Shown here: piece after piece, positions 31,213-41,005 of the stretch | How positions within the stretch are numbered: position 1 is the stretch's first letter | How the letters are laid out: every line of letters begins with the position of its first letter | Assembly: GCA_031291055.1 (NCBI GenBank) | Contig: JARLJU010000089.1 | Span: 1 to 64,000, forward strand | Reading direction: 5' to 3' | Length of the DNA stretch: 64,000 nt | DNA from: Rudaea sp. | GTDB taxonomy: Bacteria; Pseudomonadota; Gammaproteobacteria; Xanthomonadales; Rhodanobacteraceae | Made by a program: the position numbers and the translations under genes | The notes under the pieces: generated by a model | Told to the model about the DNA's origin: nothing | The model's input: the letters and a program-made list of their open reading frames with translations, nothing else | Databases searched by the model: none

Positions 31213-31797
31213 GTGGCCGGAAGATCGGGGCCGCCTGCCGCGCAGCCGGATGCGGACATGACGATCCGCGACGCGGCGCCCGACGATTTCCCCGCACTGC
31301 TGGCGTTGAACGCGGCGTCCGTCCACTTTCTGAGCCCGCTCGACGAAGCGCTGCTGCAGCATCTGCATGCGCACGCTGCGTACCATCGCGTGGTGCAGGT
31401 GCAAGGCCATGTCGCGGCGTTCCTGCTTGCGTTGCGCGAGGGCGCGCAATACGCCAGCCCGAACTATCGGTGGTTCGCGCAGCGCTACCCGGCTTTTCTC
31501 TACATCGATCGCGTGGTCGTGGATGAATGCGTGCGAGGACAAGGGCTGGGTATACAACTATACGACGACATTGTCGCCTTTGCGGCGAGCACACGCGCTG
31601 CGCGCTTGACCTGCGAATTCGACCTGCAGCCGCCCAATCCGGTTTCCGCGAAATTTCACCAACGCTACGCGTTTCGCGAAGTCGGCAGGCAGTGGCTCGG
31701 CGCAGGCAAAAAGCAGGTTTCGCTGCAGGCGCTGGATATTGAAGTGCGGACGGCGGACTCCGGTATGATCGCCTGCATCCAAGGGGAGCAAGCATGA
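31213..31797 (+). CDS. GNAT family N-acetyltransferase
   Basis: MTIRDAAPDDFPALLALN...YIDRVVVDECVRGQGLGIQLYDDIVAFA acetyl-CoA loop; likely start 31258. Confidence 0.88.
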   Translation: MAGRSGPPAAQPDADMTIRDAAPDDFPALLALNAASVHFLSPLDEALLQHLHAHAAYHRVVQVQGHVAAFLLALREGAQYASPNYRWFAQRYPAFLYIDRVVVDECVRGQGLGIQLYDDIVAFAASTRAARLTCEFDLQPPNPVSAKFHQRYAFREVGRQWLGAGKKQVSLQALDIEVRTADSGMIACIQGEQA

Positions 31798-33236
31798 GCC
31801 TGATTGCACAACTGACGCGGCACAAATCCATCGAACAGCTGCAAGCCGATCTTGGTACGCGCAAGGATTTCCGGCGCGTGCTTGGACTGTGGCAACTCAC
31901 CGCGATCGGCCTGGGCGGCATCATCGGCGTCGGCATCTTCGTGCTGGCCGGACAACAGGCTGCGGTGAACGCCGGACCGGCCGTGGCGCTGTCGTTCGTC
32001 ATCGCCGGTATCGCCAGTGCGGCTGCTGCGTTGTGCTACGCGGAATTCGCCGGACTGATCCCCGTCACCGGCAGCGCCTACACGTATGGTTACGCCGTGC
32101 TAGGCGAGGGTATCGCCTGGCTGATCGGCTGGGACCTGCTGCTCGAGTATGCGTTGATTGTCGCGGCGGTGGCGAGCGGCTGGTCTGGCTACGTGCTCAA
32201 CTTGCTCGATGCTTTCGGAATTCACGTGCCTGAGGCACTGCGTGGCGCCCCGGGCTCGGGCGAGGGTCACGTATTCAATTTGATCGCAGCCATCGTGGCG
32301 ATGGCGGTCGCCGTGCTGTTGACGTTGCGCACGGAATGGGGCGCGCGCGCCAATACGCTGATCGTGGCGATCAAGATAGTCGCGGTCGTACTGGTCATCG
32401 GGGTAGGCATTTTCTATGTCAACCCGGCGAACTGGCATCCATTCGTCCCCGCGCGCAGCGTCGACGCGCAGGGCATCGCGCACTTCGGCTGGTCCGGCGT
32501 CGTAACCGCCGCGGCCGTCGTGTTCTTTGCCGTGTTCGGCTACGACACCCTGACAACGGCAGCCGAAGAGGCAAAGAATCCGCAGCGCGACCTGCCGCGC
32601 GCCATCCTCTTGTCGCTCGGGGTTTCGATGACGCTGTACATCACGATCACGCTGGTGTTGACCGGGATGGTGCCGTACGCGGATCTCGGCAACGAAGCAC
32701 CAGTCGCGCATGCCTTTCAGGCGCTCGGCATGAAGTGGATCGGCGCAGCCATTTCGGCTACGGCAATTGCCAGCATTCTGAGTGTGATCTTCGCGTTCAT
32801 GCTGGCAGCAGCGCGCATCTGGTTTGCCCTGTCGCGCGACGGTCTGCTGCCCGGTTGGTTCGCGAAAGTCCATCCGCGCTATGGTACGCCGCACCGGCCC
32901 ACGATCGTGCTCGGCGTGTTTACGGCCGTCGTCGCCGCGTTGTTTCCGCTCGGCGAAGTTGCGAAGCTGGTGAACATCGGTGTGCTCTCCGCGTTCATCG
33001 TGATCTGCGCCGCGGTGTTGCTGCTGCGCTCGCGCAAACCTGACTTGCCGCGCACATTCCGCACGCCGTGGGTACCATTCGTGCCGGTGGTCGGCATCGC
33101 GTTCTCGATCTGGCTGTTGTCGGAACTCGCGCTGATCACCTGGATGGTATTCCTGGTCTGGCTCACGCTGGGCTTGCTGATTTACTTCGGATACGGCATC
33201 CGGCACAGTTTGCTCGCGCAAGACGCGTCGAAGTAG
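31794..33236 (+). CDS. APC-family amino acid permease
   Basis: 12-TM-like; LGLWQLTAIGLGGIIGVGIFVLAGQQAA. Confidence 0.93.
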   Translation: MSLIAQLTRHKSIEQLQADLGTRKDFRRVLGLWQLTAIGLGGIIGVGIFVLAGQQAAVNAGPAVALSFVIAGIASAAAALCYAEFAGLIPVTGSAYTYGYAVLGEGIAWLIGWDLLLEYALIVAAVASGWSGYVLNLLDAFGIHVPEALRGAPGSGEGHVFNLIAAIVAMAVAVLLTLRTEWGARANTLIVAIKIVAVVLVIGVGIFYVNPANWHPFVPARSVDAQGIAHFGWSGVVTAAAVVFFAVFGYDTLTTAAEEAKNPQRDLPRAILLSLGVSMTLYITITLVLTGMVPYADLGNEAPVAHAFQALGMKWIGAAISATAIASILSVIFAFMLAAARIWFALSRDGLLPGWFAKVHPRYGTPHRPTIVLGVFTAVVAALFPLGEVAKLVNIGVLSAFIVICAAVLLLRSRKPDLPRTFRTPWVPFVPVVGIAFSIWLLSELALITWMVFLVWLTLGLLIYFGYGIRHSLLAQDASK

Positions 33237-33246
33237 GCGAACGTCA

Positions 33247-34452
33247 GTGCCCGCCTTCGCCTATCAGGCACTCGACAACGCAGGCAAGACCCAGCGCGGC
33301 GTCCTGCAGGGCGACAATGCGCGCGCGGTGCGTGCAAGCCTGCGCGAGCGCGGCCTGAATCCGCTCGAGGTGGCGCCGGTAACCGACGCGCAGCAGCGGG
33401 TTGGCTTGTTCCGGCGCGGCTTGAGCGGCGCGCAACTGGCCCTGCTTACGCGTCAGCTGGCGACTTTGCTCAAGGCCGGCTTGCCAGTGGATGAAGCGTT
33501 GGCGGCGCTGGCTGAACAGAATGACGACCAGCGCGCGCGCGCCTTGGTCGGTGCGCTGCGCGCGCGCGTCCTCGAAGGCGCAGGACTGGCCACGGCCCTG
33601 GCCGACGCACCCGACAGTTTTCCGGAAATCTATCGCGCCTCGATCGCGGCGGGTGAACAGTCCGGCCGCCTCGATCAGGTGCTGGCGCGCCTGGCCGACT
33701 ACAGCGAAGCGCGCGATGCGCTGAATCAGAAAGTCTGGGCGGCGCTGGCGTATCCGCTGCTGCTGACCATCGTTGCCGTTGCAGTAGTCAGCGGTTTGCT
33801 CGTGTACGTTGTGCCGCAGATTGTAGGCGTGTTCACGCAGATGCATCAGACCTTGCCATGGCCGACACGCGCGCTGCTCGCGCTGAGCAGTTTCGTCAAG
33901 GCCTGGGGCTGGCTGCTGCTGGTGCTGATCGTGGTCGCCGCCATCGGCGGCAAGCTCGCGCTGCGCACCGAGCAGGTGCGTTACGCCTGGCACGGCGTGT
34001 TGTTGCGCCTGCCGTTGATCGGGCGTCTCGTGCGCGCCGCCAACACCGCGCGCTGCACGCGAACCTTGGCCCTGCTCACCGCGAGTGCGGTGCCGCTGCT
34101 GGATTCACTCAACATCGGCGCGCAGGTGATGCCGAACCTGCCGATGCGCGCGGCAGTGAAACGAGCAGCGTTGAAAGTACGCGAGGGGGGCAGCTTTTCG
34201 CGCGCGCTCGGCGACAGCGGCTATTTCCCGCCGGTGGCGTTGCGCCTGATCGCCAGCGGTGAACGCGCCGGCGAACTCGAACACATGCTCGACGAAGCCG
34301 CCAATCACCAGCAACGCGAACTCGATCGCTGGATGACGACCCTGACCGCTATCCTAGGTCCGCTGGTCATCCTGCTCGTCGGCGCGATGGTGCTTTTCAT
34401 CGTGCTCGCGATCCTGCTGCCCATCTTCAATCTGAATCAGATGGTCAAATGA
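33247..34452 (+). CDS. gspF: Type II secretion system inner-membrane protein F
   Basis: AFAYQALDNAGKTQRGVLQGDNARAVRASLRERGLNPLEV; typical three-TM GspF architecture; GTG start. Confidence 0.93.
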   Translation: MPAFAYQALDNAGKTQRGVLQGDNARAVRASLRERGLNPLEVAPVTDAQQRVGLFRRGLSGAQLALLTRQLATLLKAGLPVDEALAALAEQNDDQRARALVGALRARVLEGAGLATALADAPDSFPEIYRASIAAGEQSGRLDQVLARLADYSEARDALNQKVWAALAYPLLLTIVAVAVVSGLLVYVVPQIVGVFTQMHQTLPWPTRALLALSSFVKAWGWLLLVLIVVAAIGGKLALRTEQVRYAWHGVLLRLPLIGRLVRAANTARCTRTLALLTASAVPLLDSLNIGAQVMPNLPMRAAVKRAALKVREGGSFSRALGDSGYFPPVALRLIASGERAGELEHMLDEAANHQQRELDRWMTTLTAILGPLVILLVGAMVLFIVLAILLPIFNLNQMVK

Positions 34453-35120
34453 TCAAGTTCGATCTGGTCGGCAAGCGCTATCCATCCGGTCATGAAGCGC
34501 TGGCAGAACTCAGCTTCGAGATCGGCGCCGGCGAGATGGCCTTTGTCACCGGCCATTCCGGTGCTGGTAAAAGTACACTTTTGAAACTCGTCGCCCTGCT
34601 CGAACGACCGTCGCGTGGTCAGATCACGGTCAACAACCAGAACCTGAATCACACACGCAGGCGCGGCATTCCGCAGGTACGCCGCGGCATCGGCATGGTG
34701 TTCCAGGATCATCGGCTGTTGCTGGATCGCAGTGTGTTCGACAATGTCGCCCTGCCGCTGGTCATCGCCGGCGTGGCGCGTGAGGAGACGGCCAGGCGCG
34801 GGCGCGCTGCGCTGGACAAGGTCGGCCTGCTCGCGCGCGAGCAGGCGGCACCGGTCGCGTTGTCGACGGGCGAGCAGCAGCGCGTCGGCATCGCCCGAGC
34901 GATCGTGGCCAAGCCACCGGTATTGATCGCCGATGAACCCACCGGCAATCTCGATCCGCAATTGTCGGCCGAAATCATGGCGCTGTTTGGCGAGTTCCAG
35001 CAGGTCGGCACCACCGTGCTCGTGGCCAGTCATGATCTGGCCCTGGTCCGGCGCATGGGCAAGCGCGTGCTGGTGCTCGATCATGGCAGGCTGATCGATG
35101 ACTTCAGGCCCGGCGCGTGA
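34449..35120 (+). CDS. ftsE: Cell division ATP-binding protein FtsE
   Basis: GHSGAGKSTLLKLVALLERPSRGQITV, IADEPTGNLDP; coupled to ftsX-like gene upstream of rpoH. Confidence 0.9.
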   Translation: MIKFDLVGKRYPSGHEALAELSFEIGAGEMAFVTGHSGAGKSTLLKLVALLERPSRGQITVNNQNLNHTRRRGIPQVRRGIGMVFQDHRLLLDRSVFDNVALPLVIAGVAREETARRGRAALDKVGLLAREQAAPVALSTGEQQRVGIARAIVAKPPVLIADEPTGNLDPQLSAEIMALFGEFQQVGTTVLVASHDLALVRRMGKRVLVLDHGRLIDDFRPGA

Positions 35121-36106
35121 ACCGGCGCAAATCGCAAAATACCAAGAACAAGCCCGCCACGCCGGCGCTGACGCCGCGTTTGCGTTCTGCACCGCGGGCC
35201 TGGCGCGAACAGCATCTATACAGCCTGTTCTCCAGCTTGGGCAGACTTGCTGCGCGGCCTCTGGCTACGACACTGACCTTGACGGTGATGAGTCTGGCGA
35301 TGGCTTTGCCTCTGCTGTTCTGGCTGCTGCTCGACAACACGCGTGACCTGGGCGGCAGCATCGAAGACGCGCGCGCTGTCAGCGTGTTTGTAAAACCTGG
35401 TCTGGATGCCGCCGCCGTGCAGGTCTTGGCGCAGCGCGTGCGCGAGCGCCCCGATGTCGCTTCGGTAGAGGTCAAATCTCCCGAGCAGGGGCTGGCCGAA
35501 TTCCGCGGCCAATCCGGCTTTGCCGATGCGCTCAAGGTTTTGCACTACAATCCCTTGCCGGCGGTGCTGATCGTCACACTGCGTAGCGACATACTGACGG
35601 CAGGTGCGGCGCCGGCGCTGGTCACGGAACTCGGGAAAGAGCCGGCCGTGGACCTGGTGCAGTACGATGCGCAGTGGCGTCAGCGCCTGAACGCGATCCT
35701 CGTGCTTGCCGCGCGAGCGGCTGTGGTGCTGGCCAGCCTGCTGGCGCTGGCGGCGTTGCTGGTGGTTGGCAACACAGTGCGGCTGGATATCCTGGCGCGC
35801 AGCGATGAGATCGCGGTGATGCAGTTGCTCGGCGCGAATGACGGTTTTGTACGTCGACCGTTTTTGTATACCGGTTTCTGGTACGGGATGTTTGCGGGGG
35901 TGCTGGCCTTGGTGCTGATCGGACTAGTCGAATGGGCGCTTGCCGCGCCGCTGGCCCAGCTGGCGGCCAGTTACGAGCATCGCTTCGACGTGCACGGTCT
36001 GGCCGTGTCCGGCATGGGCGCCGTGCTCGGTGCCAGCGCCTTGCTGGGTTGGCTTGGCGCCTGGCTGGCGGCATCGCGTCACATCGCGCTCGGCCAGCCG
36101 CAATAA
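35117..36106 (+). CDS. ftsX: Cell division permease FtsX
   Basis: VSVFVKPGLDAAAVQVLAQRVRERPDVASVEVKSPEQGLAEF; TM helices and synteny. Confidence 0.9.
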   Translation: MNRRKSQNTKNKPATPALTPRLRSAPRAWREQHLYSLFSSLGRLAARPLATTLTLTVMSLAMALPLLFWLLLDNTRDLGGSIEDARAVSVFVKPGLDAAAVQVLAQRVRERPDVASVEVKSPEQGLAEFRGQSGFADALKVLHYNPLPAVLIVTLRSDILTAGAAPALVTELGKEPAVDLVQYDAQWRQRLNAILVLAARAAVVLASLLALAALLVVGNTVRLDILARSDEIAVMQLLGANDGFVRRPFLYTGFWYGMFAGVLALVLIGLVEWALAAPLAQLAASYEHRFDVHGLAVSGMGAVLGASALLGWLGAWLAASRHIALGQPQ

Positions 36107-36120
36107 GGGAAGGCATGATC

Positions 36121-36969
36121 ATGGAAGCCGCACTCACCCGCCACATCACAAGCGAGACACCGCGGGTCATGGTGGTGGATGGCTCCAAGGTGGTGCGGCG
36201 CCTGATCGAACAGTTGCTCAAGGCCGATTTGCCGGGCGTGACCGTGCTTTCCTGCGAAACCGGCGCCGAGGCCAAGCACCAGCTTGAAGCCGGCGTCGTC
36301 GACCTGGTCACCACGGCGTTGCGCCTGCCCGATATGGACGGCCTGGATCTGGCCCGGCACGTTCGCGAACACGCGCCGCAGGCCTACATCCCGATCGTGA
36401 TTGTTTCCGGCGATGTGAACGAACGCCTGATCAATCGCGAGTTGTCCGAATACGTCACGGACTACTTCGACAAGTCGCTGGGGTTCAACGCACTGACCGC
36501 CTTCATTCGCGGCTACGTGCGCGCGGAATCGCAGGTGGCCGGCGACGTGCTGTATGTCGAGGACAGCCGCGTGGTCGCGCTGGCGACCCGGCGGATGCTG
36601 GAGAAATACGGCCTGACCGTGCTGCATGTGACCAATGTCGAAGACGCCATCGCCTTGCTTGAAACGGCGATGGCGCAAGGCCGGATTCCCGGCGTCGACG
36701 TGGTTCTTTCCGATGTGAACCTGAAGGGCGAACTCACCGGCGCCGATTTGCTCGATCGCCTGCGCAATGAATTCGGCTATTCCAAGGGTCAGCTGCCGGT
36801 GTTGATCATGACCGGCGACGACAACCCGCGCAATCAGGCGGCCTTGCTGCGCGCAGGCGCCAACGATCTGGTGCAAAAGCCCATCGAGGAACGTCTGCTG
36901 ATCACCAAGCTGCTGTTCCAGATGCGCGTCGCCAGGCACCTGCGCCAGCGTGCTGCCAGTGCGGCGTGA
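36121..36969 (+). CDS. Response regulator with two receiver domains, the first degenerate
   Basis: REC1 [16 protein letters not shown]...[17 protein letters not shown]2 [19 protein letters not shown]...[18 protein letters not shown]; start at 36115 also possible. Confidence 0.88.
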   Translation: MEAALTRHITSETPRVMVVDGSKVVRRLIEQLLKADLPGVTVLSCETGAEAKHQLEAGVVDLVTTALRLPDMDGLDLARHVREHAPQAYIPIVIVSGDVNERLINRELSEYVTDYFDKSLGFNALTAFIRGYVRAESQVAGDVLYVEDSRVVALATRRMLEKYGLTVLHVTNVEDAIALLETAMAQGRIPGVDVVLSDVNLKGELTGADLLDRLRNEFGYSKGQLPVLIMTGDDNPRNQAALLRAGANDLVQKPIEERLLITKLLFQMRVARHLRQRAASAA

Positions 36970-37676
36970 GCCAGGACAAGCTCAAGCTTGAGCCATCGTG
37001 GAAGGCGCGCATCGGCGCGCACTTCGATCGCCCGGAAATGCAGCGGCTCGCGGAATTCCTGCGCGCCCAGCTGCGTGCGGGCAAAGTGATCTACCCGGCG
37101 CCGGGCCGCATTTTCGCCGCGCTGGATGCGACGCCGTTCGACCGGGTCAAGGTCGTTATTCTTGGTCAGGATCCCTACCATGGACCGGGGCAGGCGCATG
37201 GCCTGTGCTTCTCGGTGCTGCCCGGCGTGCCGCCGCCACCGTCGTTGCTGAACATCTTTGCGGAGATCCAGCGCGAACTGAACATTCCGCGGCCGGACCA
37301 CGGCTGCCTGCTGCCTTGGGCGCAGCAGGGTGTGCTGCTGCTCAATTCGGTGTTGACGGTCGAGCGTGGCCTGGCCGGCTCGCATCAGGGCAAGGGTTGG
37401 GAAGGGTTCACCGATGCCGTGGTCGACAAGCTCAATCGGGAACGCGACGGTCTGGTTTTCCTGCTCTGGGGCAGCTATGCCCAGGCCAAGGGCAAGCTGA
37501 TCGACACGCAGCGACACTTGGTGCTCAAGGCGCCTCATCCATCGCCTCTGTCGGCCCATCGCGGTTTTATTGGGTGCGGGCATTTTTCCATGGCAAACAA
37601 TTGGTTGCGTGATCACGGGCAAACCGAAATCGATTGGCGCCTGCCGCCGGTTCGCGACCTTGCCAGTGTCGCTTGA
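36966..37676 (+). CDS. ung: Uracil-DNA glycosylase
   Basis: [22 protein letters not shown]...[21 protein letters not shown] start overlapping the previous gene. Confidence 0.97.
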   Translation: MSQDKLKLEPSWKARIGAHFDRPEMQRLAEFLRAQLRAGKVIYPAPGRIFAALDATPFDRVKVVILGQDPYHGPGQAHGLCFSVLPGVPPPPSLLNIFAEIQRELNIPRPDHGCLLPWAQQGVLLLNSVLTVERGLAGSHQGKGWEGFTDAVVDKLNRERDGLVFLLWGSYAQAKGKLIDTQRHLVLKAPHPSPLSAHRGFIGCGHFSMANNWLRDHGQTEIDWRLPPVRDLASVA

Positions 37677-37700
37677 ATTGGTGTACCATTGAGTTCAGAA

Positions 37701-37725
37701 AACCCCGCCGTCCATTGGCGGGGTT
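37701..37725 (+). terminator. Terminator-like hairpin downstream of ung
   Basis: AACCCCGCC-GTCCATT-GGCGGGGTT 9-bp perfect stem; only a weak T tract. Confidence 0.55.
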
Positions 37726-37742
37726 GGAACTTTCAACGGCCT

Positions 37743-37769
37743 TTGGCACTCTCATATCCGGAGTGCCAA
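37743..37769 (+). promoter_or_regulatory. CIRCE-like (HrcA) operator upstream of rpoH
   Basis: TTGGCACTC-N9-GAGTGCCAA, perfect 9-bp arms; 16 of 18 arm positions match CIRCE consensus TTAGCACTC-N9-GAGTGCTAA with a compensatory change. Confidence 0.75.
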
Positions 37770-37799
37770 TCGACTCTCTTCATTATCAGGGAGTGCTAA

Positions 37800-38660
37800 A
37801 TGACTACAGCTTTGATCGCCAACAACCTGCCGATACCCAGTGCCCTGGGCAGTCTGGATGCGTATGTTTCCAACGTGCATCAGATTCCGGTTCTGACGCT
37901 TGAGCAAGAACAGAGTCTGGCGCGTCGCTACGGCGCCGACAACGATCTTGAGGCCGCCAGGCAACTGGTGATGTCGCATCTGCGTTTCGTCGTGCATGTG
38001 GCGCGTGGCTACAACGGTTACGGTCTGCAACTGGCCGATCTCATCCAGGAGGGCAACATTGGTCTGATGAAGGCGGTCAAGCGCTTCAATCCAGACGTGG
38101 GCGTGCGCCTGGTGTCGTTTGCGGTGCACTGGATCCGCGCCGAAATGCATGAGTTCATTTTGCGCAATTGGCGCATTGTGAAAATTGCGACAACCAAGGC
38201 GCAGCGCAAGCTGTTCTTCAATCTGCGCAAATCCAAGAAACGCCTGGGCTGGATGAATTCGCAGGAGGTTGCCGCGGTGGCCAAGGACCTCGGCGTACCG
38301 GTTTCCGACGTGCTGGAAATGGAATCGCGCCTGAGCGGCCACGATATGGCCTTCGACGCCCCGGTCGATGCCGACGACGATGCCAAGCCCTCGCCGGGCG
38401 CGTACTTGGTCGATCACGCCACCGATCCGTATCACACCCTGGAAAATGAAAATCAGGAAGAGTCGGATCTGGACGCGCTCAAACATGGCCTGGCGAGGCT
38501 CGATGCGCGCTCGCGCGACATCATCCAGCGCCGCTGGCTCAAGGATGACGACAAGGCCACCTTGCAGGAACTGGCCGACGAATACGGCGTTTCCGCCGAA
38601 CGCATTCGTCAGGTCGAAGTCAATGCGATGAAGAAGATGCGCACGCTGTTCGCCGCCTGA
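37800..38660 (+). CDS. rpoH: RNA polymerase heat-shock sigma factor (sigma-32)
   Basis: [41 protein letters not shown]...[28 protein letters not shown] (RpoH box). Confidence 0.97.
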   Translation: MTTALIANNLPIPSALGSLDAYVSNVHQIPVLTLEQEQSLARRYGADNDLEAARQLVMSHLRFVVHVARGYNGYGLQLADLIQEGNIGLMKAVKRFNPDVGVRLVSFAVHWIRAEMHEFILRNWRIVKIATTKAQRKLFFNLRKSKKRLGWMNSQEVAAVAKDLGVPVSDVLEMESRLSGHDMAFDAPVDADDDAKPSPGAYLVDHATDPYHTLENENQEESDLDALKHGLARLDARSRDIIQRRWLKDDDKATLQELADEYGVSAERIRQVEVNAMKKMRTLFAA

Positions 38661-38681
38661 GCAGCGCCCCGTCATCGAATT

Positions 38682-38714
38682 GCAAACGGCCCCACACGGG
38701 GCCGTTTGCGTTTT
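38682..38714 (+). terminator. Intrinsic terminator downstream of rpoH
   Basis: GCAAACGGCCCC-ACAC-GGGGCCGTTTGC 12-bp perfect stem followed by GTTTT. Confidence 0.85.
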
Positions 38715-38717
38715 GGA

Positions 38718-40910
38718 TCAATACAGATCCAGTGGATCGACGTCCAGCGACCAGCGCACGCGCCGCGCCTGTGGCAGGGCACGCACGCGATCCAGCCAGT
38801 CCGGCAGGAAGCCATGCAGGCTTGCACGTTCATCGGCACTCAAGAGCAACTGGCCGCGAATCATGCCCGCACGAAGCGGCATCGGCGCCGGCATCGGGCC
38901 GAGCAGGCTCAGGCCGGCGGGCATTCCCGCCAGCATCGCCGCATCAGCCAGGAATTTGTCGACGGGCGCTTGCGTCCTGGCCTGCGCGCGCAGCAACGCC
39001 AGGTATGCGTACGGCGGAAGACCGGCTTCGCGGCGTTCCTGCAGCAACTGGCGCGCGACGCCGGCGTAGCCGTCGCGCATCAGGTCGCATAGCAAGGGAT
39101 GATCCGGGTGATGGGTCTGCAGCCAGACCTCGCCAGGTTTGCGTGCGCGGCCGGCACGTCCCGATACCTGGACAATCAACTGGCAAAGCCGTTCGCTGGC
39201 GCGGAAATCCACGCTGAACAGACCCTCGTCGACACCGACCAGGCCGACCAGGGTCAGGTTCGGCAGGTCATGGCCTTTGGCCAGCATTTGGGTGCCGACG
39301 AAAATCCCCGGTTCCTCGGGTCCCAGTTGACCGAGCAAGGCGTCCAGCCCGTCCTTGCGTCGCGTGGTTTCGCGATCGATGCGGATCACCGGCAGGCCGG
39401 GGAACAAATTGCCGAGCGCCTGTTCAAGGCGTTCGGTGCCATGACCCTGCGGTGCCAATGCGGCATTGTTGCATTGTGGACAATCCGCCGGCACGGGTTG
39501 CTCGGCGCCGCAATGATGACAGCGCAGGCGCGCGACACCGCGATGCCAGGTCAAGGGCTTGTCGCACCGCGTGCAGGCCGCATGCCAGCCGCAGGTGTGG
39601 CACATCAATACCGGCGCGTAGCCGCGCCGGTTGCGGAACAACAACGCCTGCTCGCCGCGCGCGACACAGGCGCGCACCGCCGCGATCAGTTCCGGCGCGA
39701 GTCCATCGGCAAGGTGCTTGCCGCGCAGATCGACGCAATGAAACCGCGGCAGGCGCGCGGCACCCGGACGCTGGCTCAGATGCAGCCGCCGATACCTGCC
39801 GCTTGCGACATTCGCAAGCGTTTCCAGCGAGGGCGTCGCCGAACCCAGCACCACGGGAATGCCCAGCGCCCTGGCGCGCACCAGGGCCAGATCGCGCGCC
39901 GAATAACGCAATCCGTCCTGCTGCTTGTACGAGGCGTCGTGCTCCTCGTCGACGACGATCAACCCGGCACGCGGCAGCGGCGTGAAGATCGCCGAACGCG
40001 TGCCGAGAATCACGCCCGCTTCGCCGCGGGCGGCGGCAAGCCACGCGCGCGTGCGTTCACCATCGGCGAGGTTGGAATGCAGAACGTGAATTCGTCCTGG
40101 CAGGCGCTCCTGAAAGCGCCGCAGCAGTTGTGGCGTAAGCCCGATCTCCGGCACCAGCACCAGTGCCTGGCGGCCCCGCGCCAGGGTTTGCTCGATCAGC
40201 GCCAGATAGACCTCGGTCTTGCCACTGCCGGTGATGCCTTCGAGCAGGAAGGGGGCGTATCCGTCCAGCGCGCCGGCAATGGCAGTTGTCGCGGACTGTT
40301 GTTCCGCGTTCAGCGCGGGCGGGTCAATGCGAACACGCGGCGCCCTCGTGACGCCCAGCCGTGTGTTGGCGACCAGGCCACGCCGGCGCAGGCTTGCTGC
40401 AGCGCGCCGCCAGTTCGGCAGCAGCCCATCCAGCACTGCCGTGGACAGCGGTCCCCTTGCCAGGAGCGTGAGCAGTGCGGCGCCTGCCGAACCTTGGCGG
40501 GCCTGGCCGGGTGCGGCATCGGCAAGGATCATCAGCCCGGGCTCGCCTTCTGCCGGCAGCGCGCGCGGCGTACGCAAGCCGGCGGGCAAGGCGGTTTCCA
40601 CGACCTCACCAAGCGGATGCAGGTAATAGCGGCTCAGCCATTGCAAGGTGGCCAGGAGTTCCGGGGTAATCAGCGGTTGCGGATCGAGCAGGGCGCCGGC
40701 AGCTTTAAGTCGCTCGGCCGGAAGTTCGGAGCTCTCGGGCGTGTCGATGACGATGCCCACGCGCAGGCTGCGGCCGAAAGGCAGACTGACGCGCGAGCCG
40801 GGCAGGACGGTCCCGGCCTCAACGCCCCGAGGCGGGAGGTAATCAAACAACCGCGGCAAAGGCACGGGAATAGCCACGCGCAGGATCGCCGGCTTGCGCG
40901 CTGGATTCAT
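38718..40910 (-). CDS. priA: Primosomal protein N' (replication restart helicase)
   Basis: GITGSGKTEVYL, DEEHDASYKQQDGLRYSARDLAL, zinc-binding CHTCGWHAACTRCDKPLTWH...CHHCGAEQPVPADCPQC. Confidence 0.97.
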   Translation of the reverse strand: MNPARKPAILRVAIPVPLPRLFDYLPPRGVEAGTVLPGSRVSLPFGRSLRVGIVIDTPESSELPAERLKAAGALLDPQPLITPELLATLQWLSRYYLHPLGEVVETALPAGLRTPRALPAEGEPGLMILADAAPGQARQGSAGAALLTLLARGPLSTAVLDGLLPNWRRAAASLRRRGLVANTRLGVTRAPRVRIDPPALNAEQQSATTAIAGALDGYAPFLLEGITGSGKTEVYLALIEQTLARGRQALVLVPEIGLTPQLLRRFQERLPGRIHVLHSNLADGERTRAWLAAARGEAGVILGTRSAIFTPLPRAGLIVVDEEHDASYKQQDGLRYSARDLALVRARALGIPVVLGSATPSLETLANVASGRYRRLHLSQRPGAARLPRFHCVDLRGKHLADGLAPELIAAVRACVARGEQALLFRNRRGYAPVLMCHTCGWHAACTRCDKPLTWHRGVARLRCHHCGAEQPVPADCPQCNNAALAPQGHGTERLEQALGNLFPGLPVIRIDRETTRRKDGLDALLGQLGPEEPGIFVGTQMLAKGHDLPNLTLVGLVGVDEGLFSVDFRASERLCQLIVQVSGRAGRARKPGEVWLQTHHPDHPLLCDLMRDGYAGVARQLLQERREAGLPPYAYLALLRAQARTQAPVDKFLADAAMLAGMPAGLSLLGPMPAPMPLRAGMIRGQLLLSADERASLHGFLPDWLDRVRALPQARRVRWSLDVDPLDLY

Positions 40911-40982
40911 GGGTTAAGTAAAAACCACAAGTAGAAGCTCAAGATGTATGTTCAAGCTATCGTAAACAAAAACTTTTTTTGC

Positions 40983-41005
40983 TTATCCACAAGCTCTGTG
41001 GATAA
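40983..41005. promoter_or_regulatory. Inverted pair of consensus DnaA boxes
   Basis: TTATCCACA-AGCTC-TGTGGATAA; both arms match consensus exactly; a relaxed-consensus third box at 41130-41138 (TGTGGAAAA). Confidence 0.7.

Noticed and set aside
39099-40934. 611-aa plus-strand ORF antisense to priA
   Set aside because: Shadow ORF of priA.
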